Positions 10,793 to 21,024 of a stretch of 64,000 nt of DNA are shown here, piece by piece. Below the pieces are notes generated by a model, which saw nothing but the letters and a program-made list of their open reading frames with translations, did no database searches and was not told the origin of the DNA. The DNA lies in contig NC_056535.1 in assembly GCF_910596095.1 (NCBI RefSeq), positions 3,567,001 to 3,631,000 of the forward strand. The letters are read 5' to 3'. Each line of letters opens with the position of its first letter. Position 1 is the stretch's first letter. Source of the DNA: Thunnus maccoyii. Lineage: Eukaryota; Chordata; Actinopteri; Scombriformes; Scombridae. The position numbers were made by a program, and so were the translations under genes.

Positions 10793-11215
10793 TTACCCCA
10801 ATGCTGCTGCCAGTTTGATTATTTCCCTCCAAGCTATGCTTTTCCCCTCTGAATTTGGAAGTTTAACATTAATATCCACATAATCTCTCCTGACTGCCTC
10901 CTTTACTAACAGCTCATATGATGTATCTTTGTGATTACTGCCTGATCCTGATTTAATGCTTGACAGTGCTGACACCAAGTCACTACAGATGAGTATCTTG
11001 CTTGCTGTCACTTCTTCTGCCAAATCTAATGTAAAAGTACTGCAATTAGCTCGACAGCACACACACTCAAATAATGTGATGTTATCTTACTGATTCCCAG
11101 TCTGATGACTGGGAGTCACCACTGCTGCCCCTGTTGCCTCTGTTAGTGGATGTTAGTGGATCCTTTGACCCGTCTGTAAAATCACTGTGGCTCCTGTCCC
11201 TACATCTGTAATAAT
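10793..11215 (-). pseudogene. RNase H domain remnant of a LINE (I/Nimb-like)
   Basis: Reading the minus strand, one frame gives SDFTDGSKDP (about 11195-11166), the classic first RNase H motif. After a frameshift another frame gives ASKILICSDLVSALSSIKSG (about 11007-10948), matching the second Asp motif of LINE-encoded RNase H. Such domains occur in I-clade LINEs, but the exact family is inferred. It is clearly inactive. Confidence 0.6.
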
Positions 11216-11324
11216 TTCGAAACATGTTAAAATAACAAAATAAAATACATAGGCAGCGGAAAAAAACAAACAAATAAAAATAACAGCATACTTTCAGTAA
11301 ACAACATAAATAATAACCATTCAA

Positions 11325-11776
11325 TGTTTGAAAAGGGTGTAGAATGATGTGTGTAAAGAATTTTTATTGTCCAACCCCTTTTTTATATACTTTATCAATC
11401 AAATCAAGGCCAAAAACATTTAAAACAACACAAGAGAAACAATAACAACAAACAAATACAACATAAGTTAAAAAAGACACATGGTACCAAAATCATATTA
11501 TTCCAGTCAACCTCTTTGTTCATCCGTTCTGTCTGTTCAATGTTATTTTTAAATATTTGTTAAAACGTACTTAATGTTCTACATGTTTTCATTTCTTCAT
11601 TACAGTTGTTCCATAGATTAACTCCCTTTATTGTGATACAATGAAGTTTTGCATTTGTCCTCACTATCTAACCTTACCCGTCTCACCTGAACTTTGCACT
11701 ACATGTCCCAGCTCCCCCTGCTGAAGTAAAAACACATTTAAAAGTTGATGTGAAGCTTATATGAGGCTTCAGCAGT
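11325..11776. other. Unassigned stretch, probably old interspersed repeat
   Basis: Phrases such as GTTCCATAGATTAACTCCC (about 11608) are typical of dispersed fish repeats, but I cannot name the family, and no coding exon is supported. Confidence 0.3.
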
Positions 11777-11813
11777 CTGAGTTAGTCATATCATGTGGAT
11801 ATGACTAACTCAG
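11777..11813. repeat. Perfect 16-bp hairpin at an L2-like insertion junction
   Basis: Arm 11777-11792 (CTGAGTTAGTCATATC) is the exact reverse complement of 11798-11813, with a 5-nt loop. The second arm ends in the first bases of the LINE fragment that begins at about 11810. Confidence 0.9.
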
Positions 11814-12636
11814 GCACCATCATATCTTGAAGAGCTCATAATACCGTATTATCCCACTAGAACACTGCGCTCCCAGTATGCAGGCTTACTGGTGGTCCCT
11901 ACAGTCTCTAAAAGTAGAATGGGAGGCAGAGCCTTCAGCTATCAGGCTCCTCTTCTATGGAACCATCTACCAGATTCAGTCCGGGGTGCAGACACCCTCT
12001 CTATGTTTAAGAGTAGGCTTAAAACTTTCCTTTTTGATAAAGCTTATAGTTCGGGCCGACCAGGCTCGCCTTGGATCAGCCCTTAGTTATGCTGCTATAG
12101 GCCTAGACTGCTGGGGGACTTCCCATGATGCACTGAGCTCCTCTCTCCTCCTCCTCCTCTCCATCTGTATGCATTCATGTAACATCAATGCATGTCACTA
12201 ACTTTGCTTCTTCCCCGGAGTTTTTTGTGCTTTCTCATCTCACAGGAAAACCTGACTCCCGGGCCGAACCTTCGCGGTCCTTCACAGTCCTGATGGCATC
12301 CTTCCCTGGCTGTTGCTGCTTGTGCTTGTTGTTGTTGTTGTTGTGATTTTTTTCTTCTGTCCCCCCTCCCCCTTTCCCTCTCTCTTTCTCTCTCTCAACC
12401 CAACTGGTCAAAGCAGATGGCCGCCCACCAAGAGCCGGGGTCTGCTTGAGGTTTCTACCCATTAAAGGGGAGTTTTTCCTTACCACTGTCGCCAAGTGCT
12501 TGCTCATGGGGGAATTGTTGGGTCTCTGTATATTAAAGAGTACGGTCTTGACCTGCTCTATGTGAAAAGTGCCTTGAGATGACTTCTGTTGTGATATGGC
12601 GCTATATAAATAAAAATTGATTGATTGATTGATTGA
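11810..12636 (+). mobile_element. L2-like (Maui-type) LINE, 5'-truncated 3' end
   Basis: It matches, in inverted orientation, the 3' part of the longer element at 39967-43620. The C-terminal ORF2 segment has a GGRAFSYQAPLLWNHLPDSV motif near 11922-11981. A pyrimidine-rich 3' UTR follows, then GGCGCTATATAAATAAAAAT and a (GATT)n tail at 12616-12636. A short tandem tail and 5' truncation are normal for this clade. Confidence 0.9.
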
Positions 12637-12689
12637 TATATGTCTCATTTACAGTCTTTTTAGCATCAAATTCCCTCTTTGTGTTTCCT

Positions 12690-12768
12690 CAGACAGTGTT
12701 TCCCTGTTGAGCTGCACCTGACTGTTGTTTTAAGACACACTTGAAAAATTGTGAACCTGTCCTTTAAC
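12690..12768 (-). mobile_element. MITE fragment (TTAAAGGACAGGTTCACAAT end)
   Basis: Reverse-complemented, 12768 downward begins TTAAAGGACAGGTTCACAAT and continues into text of a common fish MITE family. A related end occurs at about 57163-57187. It lies about 200 bases upstream of the FAM217 start codon. Confidence 0.5.
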
Positions 12769-12978
12769 ACATGAAGAACAGGTGGAGCCTATGGGAGCAT
12801 CACATACAGTGCACTGCCCTCTGCTGGACGGCAGCTGAATCCTTCACCAGGCTCAATAATTTAATCAAAGAAGAGGATGCGTCTCGTGCATTCTGGTCCC
12901 CACTCATTATGATCACACCATCGTGTTTCGCGTGAACAGCCCGCTCGCCCATTTCATTGGTGCCCGTCGGAGGCTGGG

Positions 12979-15816
12979 ATGGGCACAATCCTTCAGGAGC
13001 GGATGCCACAACAATGTCTGGAGAGGCTCTCCATCACAGAGAGGGAATGGAAGAAAAAGGTGCAGTGGAGCAACAGCAGGCCTAATGTGGCCAGGTAACG
13101 TGAAATATATGATTATTCAGTAGGATAATATATGTTGGAGACAGGGATGCTCTGTGTATGCGTGTAACGCTCTCTTCATTTCCCCTGTCGCATCACCGGC
13201 GACGCGGAGATGTTTGTTCTTGTATCAATGCGCTTTGATCTCTAAACGCTGTTTTTGTGCTTCGTGTGTGCAGATAGATTACTAAACAGAACCCCAATAT
13301 TGGACCAACAATTCACGGGATATATTACTGTTTCTGTATTTCATTTGTGTTATTGTATGCGATAGGTGATATTTAGGTCATTGCTTGTGTTTAATATTTA
13401 ATCTTTCATATTTTTCTGAAGCAATAAAATGGGTAGACGGCAGTCACAGAGGAAGTCACTGCAGCCACAGCACACGCGCCCAAGTCAAGAGAATAATCAT
13501 GAGAAAGTAAGTGTGATGTAGAACTGCGACGATCAGTTGATTAATGGATTAGTGGATCAGCAGAAAATAAGTTGGCATCTACGGTATTTTGCTGATTGAT
13601 TAGTCATTTTTCAAGCAGAAATGCCAAATATTGCTGATAACAGCTTCTCAAATGTGAGTATTGTATGTTTTTTTCTGTATTCACTGTAAATTGAATAACT
13701 TTAGGAGTCAAAGGAGAATGAAATAATAATAAAAAGTGTTTTGAAGACCTCACCTTGAGCGTTGGGAAATAGTGACAGGCATTTTTCATTATTTTCTGTC
13801 AATTCATAGACTAAAAAAATGATTAATCAAAGAAATAATGGTCAGATTCATTTACAATGAAAATAATCCTTTTTGTTGTTGCCTTAGCTTGCAGTAATGA
13901 TGTAGCCTATTTACATAATGAACACGTATTAGTTAAAGCAGCAACTATTAATTGATTAGTTGCCAACTATTAAATAAATCAACAACTATTTTGATAAATG
14001 ATTAATCATTTTCAGTCATTTTTTTTGTCAAGAAAAGCGTCTCAAAAGTGAAAATGGTTTCTTTAGTCTTCTACGATAATAAATGGGTTGTGGACAGTTG
14101 GTCGGGACAAAACAAGACATTTGAGGGCGTCACCTGGGGCTCTGGGAAACAGTGATCGAAATTTTTCACCATTTTCTGACATCTTGTGGCCCAAACTACT
14201 AATCGATTAATCGAGAAAATAATCAACAGATTAATCTACAGTATAATGAAAATAATTGGTAGTTGCAGCCCTAGTGTTGGTAGAAAATGTGTGCAGGTGT
14301 AATAGTGTCTCTCTGTAATCACAGAGGGTGCAGCAAAGAAGAAAGCACAAGCCGAACACCACCTCGACCAAGTGCAATATTTCACAACACAGGTGAGAAT
14401 GGCTGTTTGTGCAACTTTTACGTCATTCTGTGCAGCCTGGATGCTAAGATAATAAAATGTACTTTTCCCTCCAGTGCTCAGGGAACCTCAGAGTCAAAGT
14501 CCCATCCCTTGTGCCCTCCTGCAGAGGACAAGATGAAGCAGAAGGTCCAGCAGGCTGCTCAGCGCTGCGGCCACCGAGAGCAGAAGCACAGAGGGAGCAG
14601 ACGCACAGCAGCCTTTCCCCACCGCCGCCTGTGTGACTCCAGTCCTGATCTGCTGGAGAGACGCTCACCAAACCAGGAGGCAGGATGTCTGAGTGGCCAT
14701 GGAGAAGGCGACAGTGACACTGACTTGTCAGACTCAGAGAGACTTCCTGTGTTGCCCTCTGTTCAGGTTCCTCCACAGCTCGAGCTGCGGCCAGAGGTCA
14801 TCGAAGCTGAAGACTCTCCCTCTTGCAGCCGAAGACCCAGGAGACACGGCCATGGTGGGTTTGACTTCCCAGACTTCCTGCCTCCACCTTTTAATTCCTG
14901 GAGCCTCAGTCAGCTGGCTGTTTTCTATAACATGGAGGGCCGCGGGGCTCCTCGACCCAGGCCTGTGGGCCCTTTGGAAAGGTACTTGGAGAGGCTACTG
15001 CAGCTAGAGTGGCGCCAGATCCAGACTGTCCAGGAGGAGAGTGGGAAGTCAGCTGTATCAGAGGTTTTATCCAGCTGCCACAGGTCACCTGCCGCTGCCT
15101 CGTCACGCCTCAGCTCTCCAAAGTGTATCCTCCAGTGTCAGCGTGCCTTCCCCCTCACCTTCCTCTCTTCTCTGGCCAGTCACTCTGCCCTGCTCTCTGG
15201 CTGTGCCTGCACCCTGTGCCGGATCCGCTACACCACCTGTGGCGTGTCCTGCTGCCGCTCCACCCACAGCCACACCCTTCAGTCAAGACTGAGCCCAATG
15301 CTGGAGCGCAGGGGCCCCGTGTCGCTTCCTAAAAGGAGCTACAGTGAGAGCCGGGTGCACTCCTCAGACAGAGGCTCAGCATACCGGGCTCCTAGGTTCA
15401 GCAGCCCCGTGAGGGCCAACAGCCACATGAGACGGATGCAAGCTCTGGGCAACATTCGCAATCCTGTTCAAGGTGCTAACACCAAGCCTCATTCTGCCAG
15501 GGACTTGAGTGTCGGGGCTGGGAGGGACCAGCTGGGAACACGGGGGGAGGTTTTGGACTACAGGACAGGGGGGGTTAGGAAAAGGAGTGGCTCAGAGCAG
15601 AGAAAAAGTGCGGCAGAAAGACAAGATGTATCGGAGAGGCGCCGGAGTGGCTCTGAGTGTAGAAGAGGAGGGGGTGAGCGGAGGAGAGCAGCTGAGCTCA
15701 AGGAACGGGAGATAAAACCAGATGCTGTGACGGCAATAATGGACAATTTACCAGGGTCCAAATATTCTCCTGTAAACAGACCAAACAGGCCAAAACAGGT
15801 CGACTTTGGTACATAA
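12979..15816 (+). CDS. fam217b: FAM217 family protein, most like FAM217B
   Basis: Four exons: 12979-13094, 13437-13506 (acceptor 13452 is an equally phased alternative), 14325-14392 and 14475-15816. The phases agree and give 531 aa. The ATG at 12979 is the first in frame after an upstream TGA. The large last exon carries the family signature: an acidic SDTDLSDSERLPVLPS stretch, then DFPDFLPPPFNSWSL, then LERYLERLLQLEWRQIQTVQ. These align in order with the conserved region of vertebrate FAM217B (SDLSDSER, PDFLPPPFSSWDL, LIQLEWLQIQTVQ). A Cys-rich patch (residues near CACTLCRIRYTTCGVSCC) and an Arg/Ser-rich tail follow. The biochemical function of the family is unknown. A polyadenylation signal AATAAA lies at 16204. 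Intron 2 holds two MITE copies. Small upstream exons are less certain than exon 4. Confidence 0.85.
13519..13885. mobile_element. GCTGCAA-type MITE in fam217b intron 2 (first copy, degraded)
   Basis: Begins TAGAACTGCGACGATCAG, contains GATTAGTCATTTTTC and AGCTTCTCAAATGTGA shared with the full copy at 8134-8450, and ends in ATGAAAATAATCC. Its right terminus is decayed. Confidence 0.6.
13932..14273. mobile_element. GCTGCAA-type MITE in fam217b intron 2 (second copy)
   Basis: Starts AAAGCAGCAACTATTAATTG and ends GGTAGTTGCAGCCCTA, with internal TTTCTTTAGTCTTCTACGAT and GGGAAACAGTGATC text shared with the 8134-8450 element. It ends about 50 bases before fam217b exon 3. Confidence 0.7.
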
Positions 15817-16203
15817 CAGCAACTTGAGTACTGTTAGTGTAACTGTAAGCCACAGCCACAATCATCAAACTAAATAATTCATTATGAATGTATATTATTA
15901 TGTTTTTCCTCACTCAAACGGGTTGACAATAGGTGTAGCAGGTATTTTTCATGTATTTTTCACTAGTGGATGATTGTTTTTTTCTTATCTTATTATTGTC
16001 ATATTATCACGTTTAATCCAATGCTGTGATTGCAGACAAATAAGCTAATGTTCCAGGCAGTGTATGTCCTAAACATGCACTATTGATCATAGTTGTTATG
16101 AGCATGCAGATATTTATATAAAAAGTTAAGTTAACCCAGTAAGCCTATGTAAATATTTGTATGCAGGAGTTTTCAGCACTCTGCCAGTTTTACAAGTGAT
16201 GTG

Positions 16204-16209
16204 AATAAA
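16204..16209 (+). promoter_or_regulatory. Candidate polyadenylation signal of fam217b
   Basis: Canonical AATAAA about 390 bases after the stop codon, within AT-rich 3' UTR-like sequence. Confidence 0.6.
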
Positions 16210-17130
16210 GAAGCCACTTCTGATTTGGTCTGTCAGTAAAATAACTGCTTAACAAAAGTTAATAAAAGTTATCAAACAATTCATGATTGACAAGTGTAAT
16301 TCTTCAAAATTGCGATGTAGGCTGAATCCTCGCCTGCTTCATAAGTGTTTTGTGGCTGATTTGTTGACTGGTTATCTGCAATCTTGAAGTCTTCAAAAGC
16401 ATTGAATTCATTGCTCCCCAAAAAGGCCTTAGAATATATTAAAAAATCTTAAATTTAAATTTACTAATTTGTCTTTCCTGCTGTAGACCGTAACATTAGT
16501 TTTTTTGGGAAACATTTTACATCTAGAAACTACAAGTGAGACTGGTGTGACAGTGGATTATGCTGCAGGCAGTTGTTTCATCTTTTTATGTTTCTGATCT
16601 AGAAAACATGTGTAGGTCTGATGTAGAATAAAGTATGAAGCATGATGGCACATGTGAAACAAATGACCCTCATGCAGGTCTTTGCTCAACAACTGTGGAA
16701 CAAACAGACCAGTGATCACTGCCACCCCGGCCGGCTGTCACCTCCAGCCTCACCACAGAGGCAACAGGACTCTGTTTAAGAGGAGCAGATGAGCCACAGC
16801 CCAGGAGCTCTTTATGTAGATATATAACTGACAACATAACTGATGAACCGATTCATATATCATATATATTACATCACCCTTCGATAATGTGTCCTCCTGC
16901 TTTCAAATGTGTCTACACTTTAGAGACGCTTCTGTTTCATTTCAAAACACGCAGAAATCAGTTTCACTGCTTTAGTATGGTGTGTGGAAACTGACTTGTG
17001 TGTGAATGTAGAGGCAAACACCAACAGCTGGCCTCCGAAATCCTCAAACAGCCACCGTTAGCTCATGATGTGCGTCTCAACATGGGACAGATAAAAAGAT
17101 ATTAGAATGAAATACTCCACATACACAGGG
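16210..17130. other. fam217b downstream region, no gene seen
   Basis: No exon or RNA gene is supported. The region is unique within the window. The duplicated block shared with 56437 onward starts at its right edge. Confidence 0.4.
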
Positions 17131-17310
17131 CTTTGTTATTGTGGATAAATGCCTCCTCCATACAGGCCATTTTCCCCTCATTAACTATAAAAATGCACAT
17201 TTTACATGGTCTTAATGATTATATTGACTGTGGTACATTTATTAAACATAAATGGAATTCTTAAAATGTGTTAAAAATACATACTCTGCGGTGGAAGTAT
17301 ATTTACTCAA

Positions 17311-19035
17311 GTCAATTTTATTTATATAGCCCAGTATCACAAATCACAAATTTCCTGAAGGGGATTTAAAGGTATACTATGCAGGATTTTCCTAAAAAAC
17401 AATGTATAGACTCATACAAAAACAATCCCTTTCAATCATCACTTATGACCCACTAGAAGTGTGTGGTGGTGCATTTAGAGAGATCCTTGCTACATCCACA
17501 CAAATATGTTTTCATTTTAAAATGCATTACTTTTGATAGATTTACGCCAAGCATCCACACTACTCCAGCTTTTTTGAACCTCTAAAATGGAGACTTTGAA
17601 AATGCTGCTGACCCCATTTTAGTTTGAAAACTCCAGGACTGCATTTTAGTCTGGACAGACGGAAACGGAGACTTTTGAAAACGATGATACAGGCATCCAC
17701 GTTCACTTCCTGATTGGGTCTTATCACTCATGACTTATATTCATGTGTTACTTTCAGTAAGAGTTCCACCTCATTGTCGGTCCAAGCAAAGAAATCTCTG
17801 GTCTTACTTTTCACTATTGTTGTTCTTCCACTGTAGTATTTTCTGCAATTAAGCGACCAACTGCAGCGTAGACAATCTGCTTCCTGTCTACACCGGCATG
17901 CGCATACCCAGTGTACATGAACAGTAATGTGATATGCATTTTCAGGCATGATAGTATGGATGGAGATTATTTCTGAAGCAGTGCTAAAACGCTCATGTGG
18001 ACGGAGAATGGTGAATGGAGAAATGTATGAATATGGACGTATCCCCTGCCCTCTGCCTGTATTTTCCTTTGGGCAGTGGGTGTGTAGCCCCCAGCCAATA
18101 ACAGCATGGGTGTGAGGTCAGAACTCTACGAAAACATAACAACCAGGTTACATCGCTGTCTCCGTCTCTCTCCTCTGCTCTCTGTCCGTGTCATGGATGC
18201 ATAAAGAGAGCAGGTCTGTGTCTGTTTGACCGAGGATGGGGCTGAAATACTCACACACAGAGCAGAGAGGCCACAGCAGACAGGATGAAGTGTGTGCTTT
18301 GGCTGCATTCACACTAAATCTGGCTATGCTGGACCTTCCTGCAGGGTTGTGCAGAGGTGTGGGTATGTTTATTTGTGCTTTAGAGCATAACCGCCGTGAA
18401 ACATCAGACATCAGAACATCATCAGAAAATAATGTTTTACTGATCTGATTCACTGCTTTATTCTCACTACAGCCACTCCCTCTCTTCATTCACTCTTTAA
18501 CTCACTCAACCACCACTGCTCTCCCTCTTTCTCTTGCTTGTACTCTCAGCTTGCTCTAGTGTCATTAAGCCAGGGAAGAGGAACAAACTTTCAATGTTGT
18601 GTTTACAAACAGCAACTGACAAATCCTGCATAGTATGCCTTAAAACCTGTGCAGCATACAATATCCTAACCTTGGACCCTTGATTTGAATAAGGAAAAAC
18701 TCCCCAAGGGGAGTTTGGAAAAAACTACAGGTACAAGGGCCTGAAGTAACTAAATAATACGCAACTAATTGAAGGTTACTGAAGGTTAAGGCAAAACGAT
18801 TAGTTTAGTTTATTCAAACCACTCAACAGAATCACACTGTCTGATATCAGCAGGATTATCCAGACAATGGGGGCCAGTAGGAAAAGGCCCTACAGCCTGA
18901 TGACTTCTTTTGGACTCTGGGAACACACAGGAGGTATGAAGGAACCCATTTAGGATTTTGTAAGTCATCGGTAGAACCTTAGAGTCCGATCTAACATAGG
19001 TAGGGAGCCAATTAAGGGAGGCTAGAATTTGTTTT
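17311..19035 (-). mobile_element. L2-like LINE 3' region split by a younger MITE
   Basis: TTTATATAGCCCAGTATCAC at 17327 and the GGAAAAACTCCCCAAGGGGA segment after 18690 are the two halves of a common fish L2-like 3' end, minus orientation. Downstream to about 19035, the minus strand gives degraded ORF2 C-terminal text (LNWLPTYV-like). The halves are separated by the inverted-repeat element at 17366-18644. This LINE is absent from duplication copy 2. Confidence 0.7.
17366..18644. mobile_element. 1.3-kb non-autonomous DNA transposon nested in the L2-like repeat
   Basis: The left end TTAAAGGTATACTATGCAGG and the right end, reverse-complemented TTAAGGCATACTATGCAGG, form inverted repeats flanked by TTAA on both sides. 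The flanks rejoin into one L2-like repeat when the element is removed. No transposase is seen. A second inverted-repeat-like segment (TCCACACAAATATG near 17496, CTCATGTGGACGGAG near 17992) suggests a further nested element. TTAA could mean a piggyBac-type target, but the terminal bases are not canonical for piggyBac, so the class is open. Confidence 0.65.
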
Positions 19036-19686
19036 CACATGTAAAATATGTTTTCAAAAACCACGTGCCTACATGAATTTTACAAATGAAATGTACTTTA
19101 GGATACATTTAAACATTTTGCTGTTTTTGTATGTTTGTTTGTCGAAAGGGAAATCTGAGGGGTGGAGGTGAACGTATTGTAGTGTATATTTCTTACAAAA
19201 AAATGGATGGGTAGAGAGGGCAGTCAGTGTGTTAGTGATGGACAACATTAACGCAGCCCAGACAAAGAATGAAAGTTTCTGTCTCCTTTAATGCAGTTTT
19301 GAAAATCTCACAGAGCTTTGTGCGCACGCTTGTTGATCATAAACAGATGCATAGTATAGATGTTCACATCACAAAATGTTCGTGTAAATAAGTGTCATAG
19401 AAATGAAACTGCTAAAATACAGACAACTTACCACACTTGATAGGTATATTATTGCTATTTTTGTTGATAACAAAGAAGTATCCTAGTCTTACTATTGTAT
19501 CTTCCCATGGTAGTGTTCTAATGTGTTACTTAAATGGTAAATTTCAACAACATAAATCCACGTGATGGGTTGTGTTTGCTGTAAGAGAAGACAGAGCGGA
19601 GGATATTTGATGCGACTCCATCGCGGTCCTTTCTGTTTCCTGTTGTTGTTTCAGCCCGAACGTATTTTTATAGCAACACAAGCATC

Positions 19687-20975
19687 ATGGACGCTGAATC
19701 GCAGCGTGTTTTGGAATATTTGTCAGAAGTCGAGGAGGCAGCTGAGGATGTTCTCACCTCTAAACAACAGGTAGCTGCTTATGTGGTAACAACATGTTGT
19801 TAATAACGAGCAGAACATGGCGTCCCGGGAGGACGGGTATAAATAACGTGACGGAAGTGAAATTGTGAATGTTAGCAGCTAAGCTAATTAGCTAAATTAT
19901 CTCATGGCTCAGAAACAGAATATTTACTGTTTGCCATTTTCAATCTTTATTTTCTTTGTTTGAACATATTCTCACCTACCCTGGGGAAGGGTATGTTAGC
20001 TCTGTGGCCAGTCTCCCAGTAACCTGCTAGTCGGATAGAAACCCAGTCGTATCTCATCATTATAGTTACAGAAAGCAAAAACGTTACGTATTATCCAGTG
20101 GTGGAAGAAGTATTGAGATATTTTACTTGAGTGAAAGTAGCAAAACCACAGCATAAACAACGTTACTCCATTACAAGTAAAAGTCCTGCATTTAAAATAT
20201 AGATAAACGTATGAAAGTATTACTGTAGTTGAAAAATGTAGTAGCTTACTATGCAAAATGGCCCTACTCATTTAAAATACCATAAACTTAAAGATCACAG
20301 TATTACATAGATTTGTCTTCATAATATAAACCTCTAACTGTTAGATATGACTGTTGTCTATGACTCTGTGATCGTGTTTTAAGTAAGTAAAGTTAATTTA
20401 ATGTAACACCTTTCACAGAGCAGGTCACAAAGTGCTTCACAAGAGTAAAATTGTTAGACCATAAAAATAGTACATAATATATAAGATACAATAAAAGAAA
20501 CAAATAATAAGACATGAACAACAACATACCTTAAAAACACACTAAAAACAAACACTAGACACTATAAGGCAGTTTGAATAAATGAGTCTTCAGCTGTTTT
20601 AAAGGCATCAACAGAGAGTGCAGATCATGTGTCTGTTGGAAGAGTGTTCCACAGTGTTGGAGCCACCACTTCAAAAGCACCATCACCTCTTGTTTTCAAT
20701 TGAGCGTGTAGGACAACCAGTAAGCCCTGGTCAGAAGACCTAAGTGACCTACTGGTGATATAAGAACGGAGCAGGTCAGAGATGTACACAGGTGACTGAC
20801 CTTGCAGGGCTTTATGTGTGAAAACCTTAAAATGAATCCTGAACCTGATGGGAAGCCAATGTAAAGATAAGATAGGTGTGATGTGAGTCGTCCTGCTGGA
20901 CCTGATCAACAGCCTTGCAGTAGCATTTTGGAACATTTGTAGACAGTCCAGGGACGACTTGCTGAGGCAGGTATA

Positions 20976-21024
<49 letters not shown>

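Noticed and set aside
11878-12648. Several frames of 60-137 codons on both strands
   Set aside because: They are readings of the L2-like LINE 3' end and its UTR. The same frames recur in the copy at 39967-40733.
14444-15761. Overlapping frames on both strands in the fam217b last exon
   Set aside because: Shadows of the GC-rich coding exon. Only the frame with the FAM217 motifs is supported.
18126-18489. 113-codon and neighbouring frames
   Set aside because: They lie inside the nested 1.3-kb inverted-repeat element and lack any transposase or host motif.
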